In this document: piece by piece, positions 54,381 through 63,735 of the stretch | How the letters are laid out: every line of letters starts with the position of its first letter | Numbering within the stretch: the stretch's first letter is position 1 | Assembly: GCF_001952855.1 (NCBI RefSeq) | Contig: NZ_LPNO01000053.1 | Span: forward strand, 124,001 to 188,000 | Direction of reading: 5' to 3' | Length of the DNA: 64,000 bases | DNA from: Pseudomonas sp. ATCC PTA-122608 | GTDB lineage: Bacteria; Pseudomonadota; Gammaproteobacteria; Pseudomonadales; Pseudomonadaceae | Made by a program: the position numbers and the translations under genes | The notes under the pieces: generated by a model | What the model was told of the DNA's origin: nothing | The model's input: the letters and a program-made list of their open reading frames with translations, nothing else | The model's database searches: none

Positions 54381-54455
54381 TCAGCGGCTGGCAAAGTACA
54401 TGGTGACTTCAAAGCCGATACGCAGATCAGTGTAAGCAGGTTTGGACCAGGTCAT
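54381..54455 (-). CDS. pqqA: PQQ precursor peptide
   Basis: A 24-residue peptide, the substrate from which PQQ is made. The key Glu16 and Tyr20 are in FEVTMYF, and the start is [18 protein letters not shown] stands nine bases before the ATG. Confidence 0.97.
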   Translation of the reverse strand: MTWSKPAYTDLRIGFEVTMYFASR

Positions 54456-54610
54456 GTTCTTACTCCTACGGATGGATGGGACATTTACTACCAATACATA
54501 TAGTCCACCTCCAAGCGGAGATGTTCAGAGGTGTGCATGTGAATGTTACGTACTTCTTGTGAAGATAGCGCTGTCCTGTGGGAAAAAGCCTTTTACCGAA
54601 GCGGCAATGA

Positions 54611-56989
54611 TCAGCCAGATAATTGCCAGGGGGCCGGCAGGCACTCGCTGTTAGCCACGCAGCGCCAGCCGCCTGCAGCAGCATTGAGATGCTGTGCCGC
54701 TTCCATTAAATCCTGGCGGGTGCGGGTCTGGATGAAATCTCGCAGCTGTTGGATGTAATCCGACGGGTGGCCTGCCAAATGCGCGTGCCAGAGCAGTTCG
54801 GTGGCTTGGGCGGTGGGTAGGGCGTCGAGGGAAAATTGCTGGGCCAGATCGTTTGGCAGTTCGCCGGCGTTGATCAGCGCGGGCAGCTGTTTCAGGAACG
54901 CGTGCAGGTGATCGAGGATTTGCGCGACGGAAACGTTCGGGGATTGCACCCCGAACAGCAGGCCGGTTTGTCCGTTGAATTGTCGGATACCGCTGAATAC
55001 CGCGTAGCCCAGTTGCAGTTCGACCCGCAGGCGTTGGTAGAAAGGGGTCTGCAGTAGATGTGCGAGCAAACGCCAGCATGCCTCGTCGGCCAGGGACTGG
55101 GTCGGTGTAGGACAGAACAGCAGCAGCGCGCTGTCGCTGGAGTCGGTGCTTACTTCATGCCAAACCTGCTGGCCGCTGATTGATGGAAGCTTGCCGATAG
55201 CCGCTTCCGGTTGCCCCGGCAGTTTCCCTGCTGCGCTCTTTATCGCCATTTCGCAGGCGGCTGGCAGTCCGACGGCAAGTCCTTGCCAGCGGGCGGTCGA
55301 CCATCGATCTTGGCCGGCCATCTGGTCTGCAGGTGTGATGCCGGCGCAATAGCCGGGCAATGTCTTGAGCAACTGCCGGATCGCCATGGTCTGTGCTGCG
55401 GCGGGATGGGTCACAGTCCTTTCATCCAGATGGGCAAGACCGCGTGCCACTTCCTCCAATATCGCGGGCATGGGTTCGTGCAGCCCGACCATCTTCAACT
55501 GCCAGTAACCGCCAATTGTCTCGAAAGACAGCTGGACGCCAGCCTGGCTGGCGTTCTCGCGCAACCGTGGGAAAAGCTCTGCATGCAGCGGCGAATCCAG
55601 ATGCCAGCGCAGGTAAAGCGCGCCTTCATCTGTGTCGTTTGGCAGTGCTTGGCTGAAGGTCAACGCCGAAAGGTCCTTTCGGCCACGGGAGCGATCTTGG
55701 GCGAACGTGCGCAAACCGCGATGGGCGCTGGTTTGGCCTCGAATCAACCCCGGGCGCTCTTCCTTGACCGCCGGGCGCAGGAACGGATTGGGGGGCGGCA
55801 GTTGCCAGGCGTGCCGGGACGGCGGCAATTGCAGCGAGTCCAACAGGACTTTGAGGGACGCGGCGCCATGTTCTGACAGGATGGGCTCGTGATTCTGTCG
55901 GGCCAATGCCAGGGCACCGCTGGCCTGTAGTTTGCGAGCGAGCAGCAGCGCGTACTCTTCCCGCAACAGGGTCCAGTCACTGTGGGCGAAAAAGCTCAGC
56001 CAGTCGTGCAGCAGTTCTTCGATCAGGATCGTCTGTGATGCTCCGTGAGTGTCCAGAGTGAACTTGATATCCAATACAGCCTGGCCGGCGAACTGATACA
56101 GGACAGTTGCGTTAACGGCGCTGACCAGCTGTTGCGTCTGCAACTCGGCGAGCAATCCGCCTGGCGCCGAAGCGTTCAGCCACAGGCAGAGGAAGTCCAA
56201 CGCGTCAGGGGATGCCTCGCTTACCACAACCTGATGCCAGTAATGCTCATCGGTGTGTTGATAAGTACGTTGATTGCCGGCCAGCAACGCGGGCGCAGGC
56301 TTCTGTGGCAACAGCGGTGCAGTCTTCAATGCAGCGCCAAACTGTTGCGCCAATGCCTCTAGCTCCGCCAGCGACTGAGGGCCCGCAAGGCTCAAGGTCA
56401 TCTGCCCGGTCTGATAGAAGCCTTCATAAAAGTCCCGCAACGCCTGCTGAAAATCCTCACGCTCTAGCGGCAAGCTATCCCGATTGCCCGCATGAAACGC
56501 CCGCAACGGATGATCCGCCGCAAAGCCTTCCAGCAACGCTTGTTGCCGTTGCGCCGTGGCATCTTGCGACCAGGCGACAAATTCCGCGTGCAGCACTTCT
56601 CGCTCGCGCAGTTGGTCTTCGACGGCCAGGCGCGGATGGGCGAGCATATCCCCCAGACGCGCCAATGCTGCCTCAAATGCCGAAACAGGCACCTCAAAGA
56701 AAAAGTCGGTAGTGCGTTCGCGGGTGCTGGCATTGACCTGCCCGCCCTGACGCTGCACGTAGGCCATCAGCCCTTCGTTCGCAGGAAAACGCTCGGTGCC
56801 CAGGAACAACAAATGCTCAAGAAAATGCGCCAGTCCCGGCCATGCCAAGGGCACATCGTGACTGCCCGCCGCAACGCGCAAGGCCGCCGCGCAGCGCTTC
56901 AAACGCGGTGCATGACGCAAGGAAACCCGCAGGCCGTTGGCCAGGGTCAATTGAAGGTGATGAGGGTGGGCCGGCGCAGGCATGAGCAT
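54611..56989 (-). CDS. pqqF: PQQ biosynthesis protease PqqF
   Basis: M16-family zinc peptidase of 792 residues that cuts the cross-linked PqqA peptide. The inverted zinc motif HFLEH is present with the following glutamate in the NEGLMAYVQRQGGQVNAST region. ATG 56989 or the ATG two codons later may be used. It lies upstream of pqqA on the same strand, 155 bp away; that gap holds the pqqA promoter region and only a weak hairpin. Confidence 0.94.
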   Translation of the reverse strand: MLMPAPAHPHHLQLTLANGLRVSLRHAPRLKRCAAALRVAAGSHDVPLAWPGLAHFLEHLLFLGTERFPANEGLMAYVQRQGGQVNASTRERTTDFFFEVPVSAFEAALARLGDMLAHPRLAVEDQLREREVLHAEFVAWSQDATAQRQQALLEGFAADHPLRAFHAGNRDSLPLEREDFQQALRDFYEGFYQTGQMTLSLAGPQSLAELEALAQQFGAALKTAPLLPQKPAPALLAGNQRTYQHTDEHYWHQVVVSEASPDALDFLCLWLNASAPGGLLAELQTQQLVSAVNATVLYQFAGQAVLDIKFTLDTHGASQTILIEELLHDWLSFFAHSDWTLLREEYALLLARKLQASGALALARQNHEPILSEHGAASLKVLLDSLQLPPSRHAWQLPPPNPFLRPAVKEERPGLIRGQTSAHRGLRTFAQDRSRGRKDLSALTFSQALPNDTDEGALYLRWHLDSPLHAELFPRLRENASQAGVQLSFETIGGYWQLKMVGLHEPMPAILEEVARGLAHLDERTVTHPAAAQTMAIRQLLKTLPGYCAGITPADQMAGQDRWSTARWQGLAVGLPAACEMAIKSAAGKLPGQPEAAIGKLPSISGQQVWHEVSTDSSDSALLLFCPTPTQSLADEACWRLLAHLLQTPFYQRLRVELQLGYAVFSGIRQFNGQTGLLFGVQSPNVSVAQILDHLHAFLKQLPALINAGELPNDLAQQFSLDALPTAQATELLWHAHLAGHPSDYIQQLRDFIQTRTRQDLMEAAQHLNAAAGGWRCVANSECLPAPWQLSG

Positions 56990-57033
56990 TTCCGAAACGT
57001 AGGAAGTGCCTATGCTAGCGCAAACCTGCCGGG

Positions 57034-57828
57034 TCAGTGCTTGTGCAACGCACCATAAAGCTCGGGACGCCGGTCCAGCAGGTAGCGATTGGCCGCGCGT
57101 GAGTCGACCATCAACTGCCGATCCAGAGTGCCGACAATCAACGCCTCATCGAGACCCGCCTGGGCAATGCGCTGGCCATCCGGCGCGGCGATGCTGCTTT
57201 GCCCGCAATACTGGATCTCGCCTTCCTGCCCGCAGTAATTGGCGTAGGCCACATAACACTGGTTTTCAAACGCCCGCGCCCGCACGGTCACATCGGCGAC
57301 GAAATCGAAGGGCACCATATTGGCCGTCGGTACCAGGATCAACTCCGCCCCGGCCAGCGCCAGGCGCCGGGTGTTCTCCGGGAATTCCAGGTCATAACAA
57401 ATCAGGAAACCCAGCTTCCACCCGTTCAATTCCACCAGCGGGAAATCATCGTCGCCGGCGCTGAACATTGAGTTGTCGAGATCGCCAAACAGGTGCGTCT
57501 TGCGGTAGTTGCAGAGACGTTGCCCATTGGCGTCGATCAACTGCACGGCGTTGTAGATCTGCCCATCTGCACCGCGTTCCGGATAGCCATACAGAATCGC
57601 CACGCCCGAATTTTTCGCCAGCGCGGCGATGGACTGCGCAGACGGGCCGTCCTGCGCTTCAGCCAGGGCGCCGACCGCTTCCACGCCGATGTTATAGCCG
57701 GTGAGAAACATCTCCGGCAGTACCAGCAGGTCGGCGTCGGTGGCCTCTTGCGCCAACTGATGCAGGCGCTTGAGATTGCCGGCCACGTCCAGCGGCAGAG
57801 GCGGGCATTGATACAGGGCGACACGCAT
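57034..57828 (-). CDS. davA: 5-aminopentanamidase (delta-aminovaleramidase)
   Basis: Nitrilase-superfamily amidase of 264 residues that turns 5-aminopentanamide to 5-aminovalerate in lysine breakdown. The catalytic triad is visible: Glu in LPEMFLTGYN, Lys in YRKTHLFGD, Cys in GFLICYDLEFPE. AAGGAG precedes ATG 57828, ten bases after davB. The order davB-davA next to pqqF is that of P. putida. Confidence 0.93.
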   Translation of the reverse strand: MRVALYQCPPLPLDVAGNLKRLHQLAQEATDADLLVLPEMFLTGYNIGVEAVGALAEAQDGPSAQSIAALAKNSGVAILYGYPERGADGQIYNAVQLIDANGQRLCNYRKTHLFGDLDNSMFSAGDDDFPLVELNGWKLGFLICYDLEFPENTRRLALAGAELILVPTANMVPFDFVADVTVRARAFENQCYVAYANYCGQEGEIQYCGQSSIAAPDGQRIAQAGLDEALIVGTLDRQLMVDSRAANRYLLDRRPELYGALHKH

Positions 57829-57838
57829 GGGCAACTCC

Positions 57839-59542
57839 TTATTCGGGCAGAGCGATTGGCCCGATCTCGTCGAACACATCGCCCGGGCCCGGGTTCTGCG
57901 GGTGAGTGCTGCCGCCGAAGTGAGTCATGATGCCCCACACCGCATTCAGCGAGGTTTGCACGGCGCCTTCGACCCACGCAGGTGTCCACGATACGTCGTC
58001 GCCGGCGATGAAAATACCGCGTTGCTCCGCCGGCATATCTTTCTGCATGAAGTGCGCGTACATCCGTTGGTTGTAGCGATAGTGGCCCGGCAGCGCCCCC
58101 TTGAAAGCCCCGAGGAAGTGCGGGTCGGCTTCCCACGATACGGTGATCGGATCGCCGATGATCCGCGCGGCGATGTCGACTTTCGGGTAGATCTTTTTCA
58201 ACGCGTCGAGGGCCAGTTTCACCCGCTTCTCGATGGGCTGCGGGAGCATTTTCAGGGCGTCGCTCATCCAGGAATAGGACAGGCAAATCACCCCTGGCTT
58301 ATCGTCGCCGTTGTCGAACAGGTAGGTGCCACGGGTCAGGCGATCCGTCAGCGTCATGCTCATCAAGTCACGGCCTGTCTCTGGATCCTTGTCCTTCCAG
58401 AATGGCCGGTCGACCATCACGAAGGTCTTCGACGACTGCATATAGCGGGTGCGGTCGAGGGCCATCCACATCTTTTGCGAGAACAGGGTTTCGTCGCACT
58501 CGATCTGGGTGGTCAGCAGCCAGCTCTGGCAGGTGGTCAGCACGGCGGCGTATTCACGGGTGTCGCCGTAGTTGTCGGTGACGGCGAAACGGCCGTCCGG
58601 CGCGTGGGCAATGCGCTTGACCCCGGCCCGTGGCGCGCCGTTGTGCAGCGAACTCAGGCTGGTGCCTTCGGGCCAGTGGGCGCAACGCTCCGGCACATGG
58701 CGCCAGATACCCATGGGTACTTGGGCGACGCCGCCGACCACCAGGTGCTGGTGATCGTCGCAGTTGGTCATCACCACGCGGAAGATTTCCAGCATCGAGT
58801 TGGGGAAGTCCGAGTCCCAGCCACCGGTGCCGAAGCCAACCTGGCCGAACACTTCACGGTGATGGAAGGACAACTTGGCGAACGCTTTGGAGGTCGCTAC
58901 GAAGTCGTAGAAGGTGCGGTCGTCCCACAACGGAACCAGCGTATTCCACAGCTCTTTCAGACGCGGTACGTCACGGTCGCGGATGGCTTGCTGGATATCG
59001 CTGAACTGCGAGCCGGCTTCCAGGGCGTCGGCCCAGGCGTCAGCCACTTCCTGGAACAGTGCAGGAAGGTCGGCGAGTTTCTGTGCGTAGTGCGTCTGGC
59101 CTTCGAGGTCGATGACCGTGCTGCCGGAGGCTGGAGTCAGTGGGTTGGGGAAGGGTTTGGTCTCAAGCCCGAGCTTGTCCACATAGTGATAGAACGCAGT
59201 GGAGGACACCGGGAAGCGCATGCCGCCCAGTTCCGCGATGATGCCTTCGGCGCCTTCAAACGCCTGGGAGCGTAAGCGGCCACCCATTTTCGAGGCTTCA
59301 TACACCACGGGTTTCAGGCCCAGCTTCATCAGCTCGTAGGCGGCCACCAGCCCGGCAATCCCGGCCCCGACGATCGCCACTTCGGCGCCGTGGTTGGCCG
59401 CCGGAATGCTGCCCAGGCCCGCCGGGTGTTCGATCCAGTCATCGAAGGCGAACGGGAAGTCCGGGCCAAAGATGGTGATCGGCTTTTTACCGGTAGCAGG
59501 GTGGCGGTTGGGCTTGCTGATGGTGCTGGAAGGAATGCTCAT
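57839..59542 (-). CDS. davB: L-lysine 2-monooxygenase
   Basis: FAD amine-oxidase-family enzyme of 567 residues converting lysine to 5-aminopentanamide and CO2. The FAD motif VAIVGAGIAGLVAAYELM is at about residue 53, and the GGMRFP flavin loop follows. The C-terminal GIFIAGDDVSWTPAWVEGA is typical. Its relatives include tryptophan 2-monooxygenase, but the davA neighbour fixes lysine as the substrate. Confidence 0.93.
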   Translation of the reverse strand: MSIPSSTISKPNRHPATGKKPITIFGPDFPFAFDDWIEHPAGLGSIPAANHGAEVAIVGAGIAGLVAAYELMKLGLKPVVYEASKMGGRLRSQAFEGAEGIIAELGGMRFPVSSTAFYHYVDKLGLETKPFPNPLTPASGSTVIDLEGQTHYAQKLADLPALFQEVADAWADALEAGSQFSDIQQAIRDRDVPRLKELWNTLVPLWDDRTFYDFVATSKAFAKLSFHHREVFGQVGFGTGGWDSDFPNSMLEIFRVVMTNCDDHQHLVVGGVAQVPMGIWRHVPERCAHWPEGTSLSSLHNGAPRAGVKRIAHAPDGRFAVTDNYGDTREYAAVLTTCQSWLLTTQIECDETLFSQKMWMALDRTRYMQSSKTFVMVDRPFWKDKDPETGRDLMSMTLTDRLTRGTYLFDNGDDKPGVICLSYSWMSDALKMLPQPIEKRVKLALDALKKIYPKVDIAARIIGDPITVSWEADPHFLGAFKGALPGHYRYNQRMYAHFMQKDMPAEQRGIFIAGDDVSWTPAWVEGAVQTSLNAVWGIMTHFGGSTHPQNPGPGDVFDEIGPIALPE

Positions 59543-59688
59543 GGCTGACCTTGCTGGCGACTCGGCGGGGCGCGACCCGCTGAGTATAGGAAAAGATGGC
59601 AGCCATTCTAGGGAGCGTAGCGTTCGTTAATAAGACGCAATGTGTCGTCGGAATGAATTGTTTTTAGTCAGAGTGACGAATCTTCTGG

Positions 59689-60171
59689 TCAGATTGGTTG
59701 GCCACGATCCAGTTTGTTACTGAGGATGATCGAGGTGGTGGTCTTCTCCACGCCATCGACGCTGCCGATCTGGTCCAGCAGTTGATCCAGCTGTTCCGGC
59801 GAATCGGTGCGCAGCCAGGCCACGTAATCGAACTCACCGCTGACCGCACACAGTTGCTGAACCTGCGCCATGGCGCTGATCCGACGCAGCACTTCCTTGC
59901 CGGAACGCGGTTGCACGGTAATCCCCACGTAGGCCTGCAAACCGCCATTTACCACGCGCTGGCTCAGGCGCACGCCATAGCCGGTAATCACTTGGGTTTT
60001 TTCCAGGCGTGCCAAGCGCGAGGTGACGGTGGTGCGGGCGATGCCCAGTTGCCGGGCGAGCATGGCCACGCTTTCGCGGGCGTTGATCTGCAACGCGGCG
60101 ATCAACTGGCGATCGATTTCATCGAGGACGGGAGGGTGAGAGGCGGGCAAGGTGTTCTCCGGCGCTGGCAT
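59689..60171 (-). CDS. Lrp/AsnC family regulator
   Basis: The 160-residue protein has a helix-turn-helix (LDEIDRQLIAALQINARESV, TTVTSRLARLEKTQVI) and a RAM ligand-binding domain. It reads in the same direction as davBA, 146 bp before davB. It may sense lysine or a related amino acid and control davBA; that is inference. ATG 60171 is preferred to the TTG just before it. Confidence 0.88.
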   Translation of the reverse strand: MPAPENTLPASHPPVLDEIDRQLIAALQINARESVAMLARQLGIARTTVTSRLARLEKTQVITGYGVRLSQRVVNGGLQAYVGITVQPRSGKEVLRRISAMAQVQQLCAVSGEFDYVAWLRTDSPEQLDQLLDQIGSVDGVEKTTTSIILSNKLDRGQPI

Positions 60172-60227
60172 CAATGGGCGAGCATGTTACAGGCTCGGTC
60201 CCCTTGATGCTCGCGGCGGGATTTGGC

Positions 60228-61139
60228 TCAGTTGCGCAGGAACTGCTGGTAGTTTTCCGGGGTGACCAGTTGCGTAGGAATCCATACATCGCCTTGCAGG
60301 GCGGCATGCTTGATCAGCATCAGCGCGGCGTCCACCGAGCCAGCACCGATGGCCACCGGGTCGCGGAACACGGTCACTGCCAGTTGGCCCTTTTTCAGCG
60401 CCTGCAAACCATCCGGCGTACCGTCGATGCCGCCCACCAGAATGTCCTGGCGCCCGGTCTGGCGCAGGGCCATGGCGGCACCGATGCCCATCTCGTCATT
60501 GTTGGAGGCCACGGCGTTGATGGTTTGGCCCTTGGTCAGCCAATCATTCATCAGGTCCATGCCTTTTTCCCGCTGCCAGTCGCCGGACTGTTCTTCGACG
60601 ACTTTGATCTCGGGGTACTTGGCCAGCACGTCCTTGACCCCATTGGTGCGTTTGCCGGTATCACTGTGGGCGAGACGGCCGAGAATGATCGCCAGGTTAC
60701 CTTTGCCGCCCATCTTCTCGGCCAGGTATTCCATCTGCATCCGGCCGATGGCGCGCTCGTCGGTGCCGACGAAGACCACGCCCGGCGGGAAGGTTTCGAC
60801 CTCGGGACGGCTGTTCATGTACACCAGCGGGATACCGGCGGCGTTGGCTTTCTCGGTGATCTTGCGGGTAGCCGCGGTGTCGGCCGGGTTGACGATGATC
60901 GCGTCGACTTTCTGGCTGATGAAGCTTTCCACCTGGTTCAACTGGCGGACCACGTCGCTTGCGGAGTCTTCCACCTGCAACTTGACTCCATCAGGCGAGG
61001 CCTTGGCGCGGTCCTGCATGGCCTGCACCAGGTAGGAAACGTAGTTATCGAATTGTCCGACGGATACCCCGATGCGCAATTCAGCGTGGGCGGCGGTGGA
61101 CAACAGCAGGGCACAGGCACAGCCAAGCAGGCGCTTCAT
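60228..61139 (-). CDS. Periplasmic sugar-binding protein (ABC/chemoreceptor type), no transporter nearby
   Basis: The 303-residue RbsB-family protein has a signal peptide (KRLLGCACALLLSTAAHA). It shows QFDNYVSYLVQAMQ, QKVDAIIVNPADTAA and GRQDILVGGIDGTPDGLQAL, typical of ribose, xylitol or inositol-like binding proteins. No ATP-binding or permease genes adjoin it in the window. It is divergent from the glucose dehydrogenase gene. ATG 61139 fits the signal peptide; a frame 17 codons longer exists. Confidence 0.85.
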   Translation of the reverse strand: MKRLLGCACALLLSTAAHAELRIGVSVGQFDNYVSYLVQAMQDRAKASPDGVKLQVEDSASDVVRQLNQVESFISQKVDAIIVNPADTAATRKITEKANAAGIPLVYMNSRPEVETFPPGVVFVGTDERAIGRMQMEYLAEKMGGKGNLAIILGRLAHSDTGKRTNGVKDVLAKYPEIKVVEEQSGDWQREKGMDLMNDWLTKGQTINAVASNNDEMGIGAAMALRQTGRQDILVGGIDGTPDGLQALKKGQLAVTVFRDPVAIGAGSVDAALMLIKHAALQGDVWIPTQLVTPENYQQFLRN

Positions 61140-61193
61140 GGGAGATTCCTTCTTATTGTTTTGGCGCGACAAAGATTCTGAAGTAGACACTAT

Positions 61194-61209
61194 TGGAAAT
61201 AAAATTCCA
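61194..61209. promoter_or_regulatory. Inverted repeat in the gcd / sugar-binding protein intergenic region
   Basis: TGGAA-ATAAAA-TTCCA has exact five-base arms, 55 bp upstream of the sugar-binding protein and 124 bp before gcd. No regulator is assigned. Confidence 0.35.
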
Positions 61210-61332
61210 CTTCAAGTAAGCCCCGGAATTTATTTTCGCCGCTGATCGCACACATTGATTTGTGCCAGATTGTTAAAAGTAACCATTTGGTACATTATTT
61301 CCAGTTGGGTATACAGGAAGGACGTTTGCGCG

Positions 61333-63693
61333 ATGAATAACTTTGGGGCTGCCACCGGCAGCAGAGTGTTGCTGGTTGGGCTGGGCCTGCTGATAGCATT
61401 GATCGGCCTGGGTTTGGCAGGCGGTGGCGGTTACCTCGTAGCGTTGGGCGGCAGTTGGTATTTCCTGCTGATGGGCCTGGCGATGCTGGTCTCCGGTGTA
61501 CTGATCGCCAAGCGCAGGCCTCAGGGCGCATGGCTGTACGCCGTGGCATTGGTACTGACCGCGATCTGGGCGGTGTGGGACACCGGCCTGGAATACTGGC
61601 CGCTTGTTTCGCGAGTGTTGACCTTTGCCGTCATCGGCCTGGTAGTCGCGCTGATTTATCCACAGCTCGCCCGCGCCTCGGGATCGACACCCGGGCGCGG
61701 CGCCTATGGCGTTGCCGGGCTGCTGGGCCTGGGCGTGGTCGCCACCCTGGCGTACATGTTTGTGCCGACCCATGTGGTCAAGGCCAGCAGTGAGCCGGCG
61801 GTGACGCCGGTGACACCGGGCACCGAGCAAAAAGACTGGGCCCACTGGGGCAATACCACCGCTGGCAACCGATTTGCCGCGCTGGACCAGATCAACAAAG
61901 GCAACATCGACAAGTTGCAGGTGGCCTGGACCTTCCACACCGGCGACATCCCCGAGAGCAATGGCGCCGGCGCCGAAGACCAGAACACCCCGCTGCAGAT
62001 CGGTGACAGCGTTTACGTGTGCACCGCCTATGGCAAAGTGTTTTCCCTGGATGCCGACACCGGCGCCCAGCGCTGGAAATTCGACCCCCAGGGCAGCGGT
62101 CCCAACTGGCAGCGTTGCCGTGGCCTGGGCTATTTCGACAGCAGCGCGAGTGAGCAACCTGCCAGCGCCAAAGCCTGTGTGAAACGTCTGTTTCTGCCGA
62201 CCGGCGATGCCCGGTTGATTGCGATCAATGCTGAAACCGGCGCGCCCTGCGACGACTTCGGCGACCACGGCACCGTCGACCTGAAAACCGACATGGGCGA
62301 AGTAAAACCCGGTTATTACCAGCAAACCTCGACGCCACTGGTGGCGGGCAATGTGGTGATCGTTGGCGGGCGTGTGGCAGACAACTTCTCCACCGGCGAA
62401 CCGCCAGGCGTGGTGCGCGCCTTTGACGTGCACAGCGGCGAACTGGTGTGGGCCTGGGATCCGGGCAACCCGAACACCACCAAACGCCCGCCTGCGGGCG
62501 AGACCTACACCCGTGGCACGCCGAACGTGTGGTCGGCCATGTCCTACGACGCCAAGCTCGGTCTGGTCTACCTGCCAACCGGTAACGCCACCCCGGATTT
62601 CTTCGCCGGTGAACGTACCGCCTATGACGACAAGTGGAGCTCCTCCATCGTCGCCATCGACGTGAAGACCGGCCAGGTGCGCTGGCACTTCCAGACCACT
62701 CACCACGACCTGTGGGACTTTGACCTGCCGGCGCAACCGCTGCTCTACGACATTCCGGACGGCAACGGTGGCGTACAGCCTGCGCTGGCCCAAGTCACCA
62801 AGCAGGGTGAGATCTTCCTGCTCAACCGCGAAACCGGCGTGCCCATCGCCCGGGTCGAAGAGCGTCCGGTGCCTCAGGGCAATGTGCCCGGCGAGCGTTA
62901 TTCGCTGACCCAGCCGTTCTCGGTGGACATGCCTTCGATCGGCAATCAGCAACTGACCGAATCCGACATGTGGGGCGCCACGCCGTTTGACCAATTGATG
63001 TGCCGCATCCAGTTCAAGGGCATGCGTCACCAGGGCGTCTATACGCCGCCAGGCCTGGACCGGGCGCTGCAATTCCCGGGTTCGCTGGGGGGTATGAACT
63101 GGGGCAGCGTGTCGGTGGACCCGAACACCCACTACATGTTCGTCAACGACATGCGCCTGGGTTTGGCCAACTACATGATTCCGCGAGACAAGATCGCCGC
63201 CGGTGCCAGTGGCATCGAAATGGGCGTGGTGCCGCAAGACGGTACACCGTTCGGTGCGATGCGCGAGCGCTTCCTCTCGGCGGCGGGCATTCCCTGTCAG
63301 AAGCCGCCGTTCGGCACCATATCTGCCATCGACCTGAAAACCCACAAGCTTGTGTGGCAAGTACCGGTGGGCACGGTTGAAGACACCGGGCCGCTGGGTA
63401 TCCGCATGCACATGCCGATTCCGATTGGCATGCCGACTCTTGGCGCATCGCTGGCGACCCAGTCTGGTCTGTTGTTCTTCGCCGGCACTCAGGACTTCTA
63501 CCTGCGCGCCTTCGATACCGGCAACGGCAATGAGATCTGGAAATCCCGCCTGCCAGTGGGTAGCCAATCGGGGCCGATGACCTACGTGTCGCCCAAGACT
63601 GGCACCCAGTACATCGTGCTCACCGCCGGTGGTGCGCGCCAGTCGCCGGACCGTGGGGATTATGTGATTGCCTATGCGCTGCCCAAGAAATAG
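61333..63693 (+). CDS. gcd: Membrane-bound PQQ-dependent glucose dehydrogenase
   Basis: Oxidises glucose to gluconolactone in the periplasm and passes electrons to ubiquinone; uses PQQ from the pqq cluster 5 kb away. It has 786 residues: five N-terminal membrane helices (to about residue 145) and an eight-bladed propeller with DWAHWGNTTAGNRFAALDQI, QTTHHDLWDFDLPAQPLL and GGMNWGSVSVDP. ATG 61333 after AAGGA at 61319 (a loose spacing); frames running further upstream carry no membrane protein features. Gluconic acid made here solubilises phosphate and affects antibiotic production in plant-associated strains. Confidence 0.96.
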   Translation: MNNFGAATGSRVLLVGLGLLIALIGLGLAGGGGYLVALGGSWYFLLMGLAMLVSGVLIAKRRPQGAWLYAVALVLTAIWAVWDTGLEYWPLVSRVLTFAVIGLVVALIYPQLARASGSTPGRGAYGVAGLLGLGVVATLAYMFVPTHVVKASSEPAVTPVTPGTEQKDWAHWGNTTAGNRFAALDQINKGNIDKLQVAWTFHTGDIPESNGAGAEDQNTPLQIGDSVYVCTAYGKVFSLDADTGAQRWKFDPQGSGPNWQRCRGLGYFDSSASEQPASAKACVKRLFLPTGDARLIAINAETGAPCDDFGDHGTVDLKTDMGEVKPGYYQQTSTPLVAGNVVIVGGRVADNFSTGEPPGVVRAFDVHSGELVWAWDPGNPNTTKRPPAGETYTRGTPNVWSAMSYDAKLGLVYLPTGNATPDFFAGERTAYDDKWSSSIVAIDVKTGQVRWHFQTTHHDLWDFDLPAQPLLYDIPDGNGGVQPALAQVTKQGEIFLLNRETGVPIARVEERPVPQGNVPGERYSLTQPFSVDMPSIGNQQLTESDMWGATPFDQLMCRIQFKGMRHQGVYTPPGLDRALQFPGSLGGMNWGSVSVDPNTHYMFVNDMRLGLANYMIPRDKIAAGASGIEMGVVPQDGTPFGAMRERFLSAAGIPCQKPPFGTISAIDLKTHKLVWQVPVGTVEDTGPLGIRMHMPIPIGMPTLGASLATQSGLLFFAGTQDFYLRAFDTGNGNEIWKSRLPVGSQSGPMTYVSPKTGTQYIVLTAGGARQSPDRGDYVIAYALPKK

Positions 63694-63699
63694 AGCCTG

Positions 63700-63730
63700 A
63701 AAAAGCCGCACGGATGTGCGGCTTTTTTTT
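63700..63730 (+). terminator. Rho-independent terminator after gcd
   Basis: AAAAGCCGCAC-GGAT-GTGCGGCTTTTTTTT, six bases after the gcd stop region. Also faces the convergent LysR gene. Confidence 0.95.
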
Positions 63731-63735
63731 GCGTT

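Noticed and set aside
61273-63711. 812-codon minus-strand frame covering gcd
   Set aside because: Same artefact: it mirrors gcd on the other strand, with no recognisable domain or ribosome binding site.
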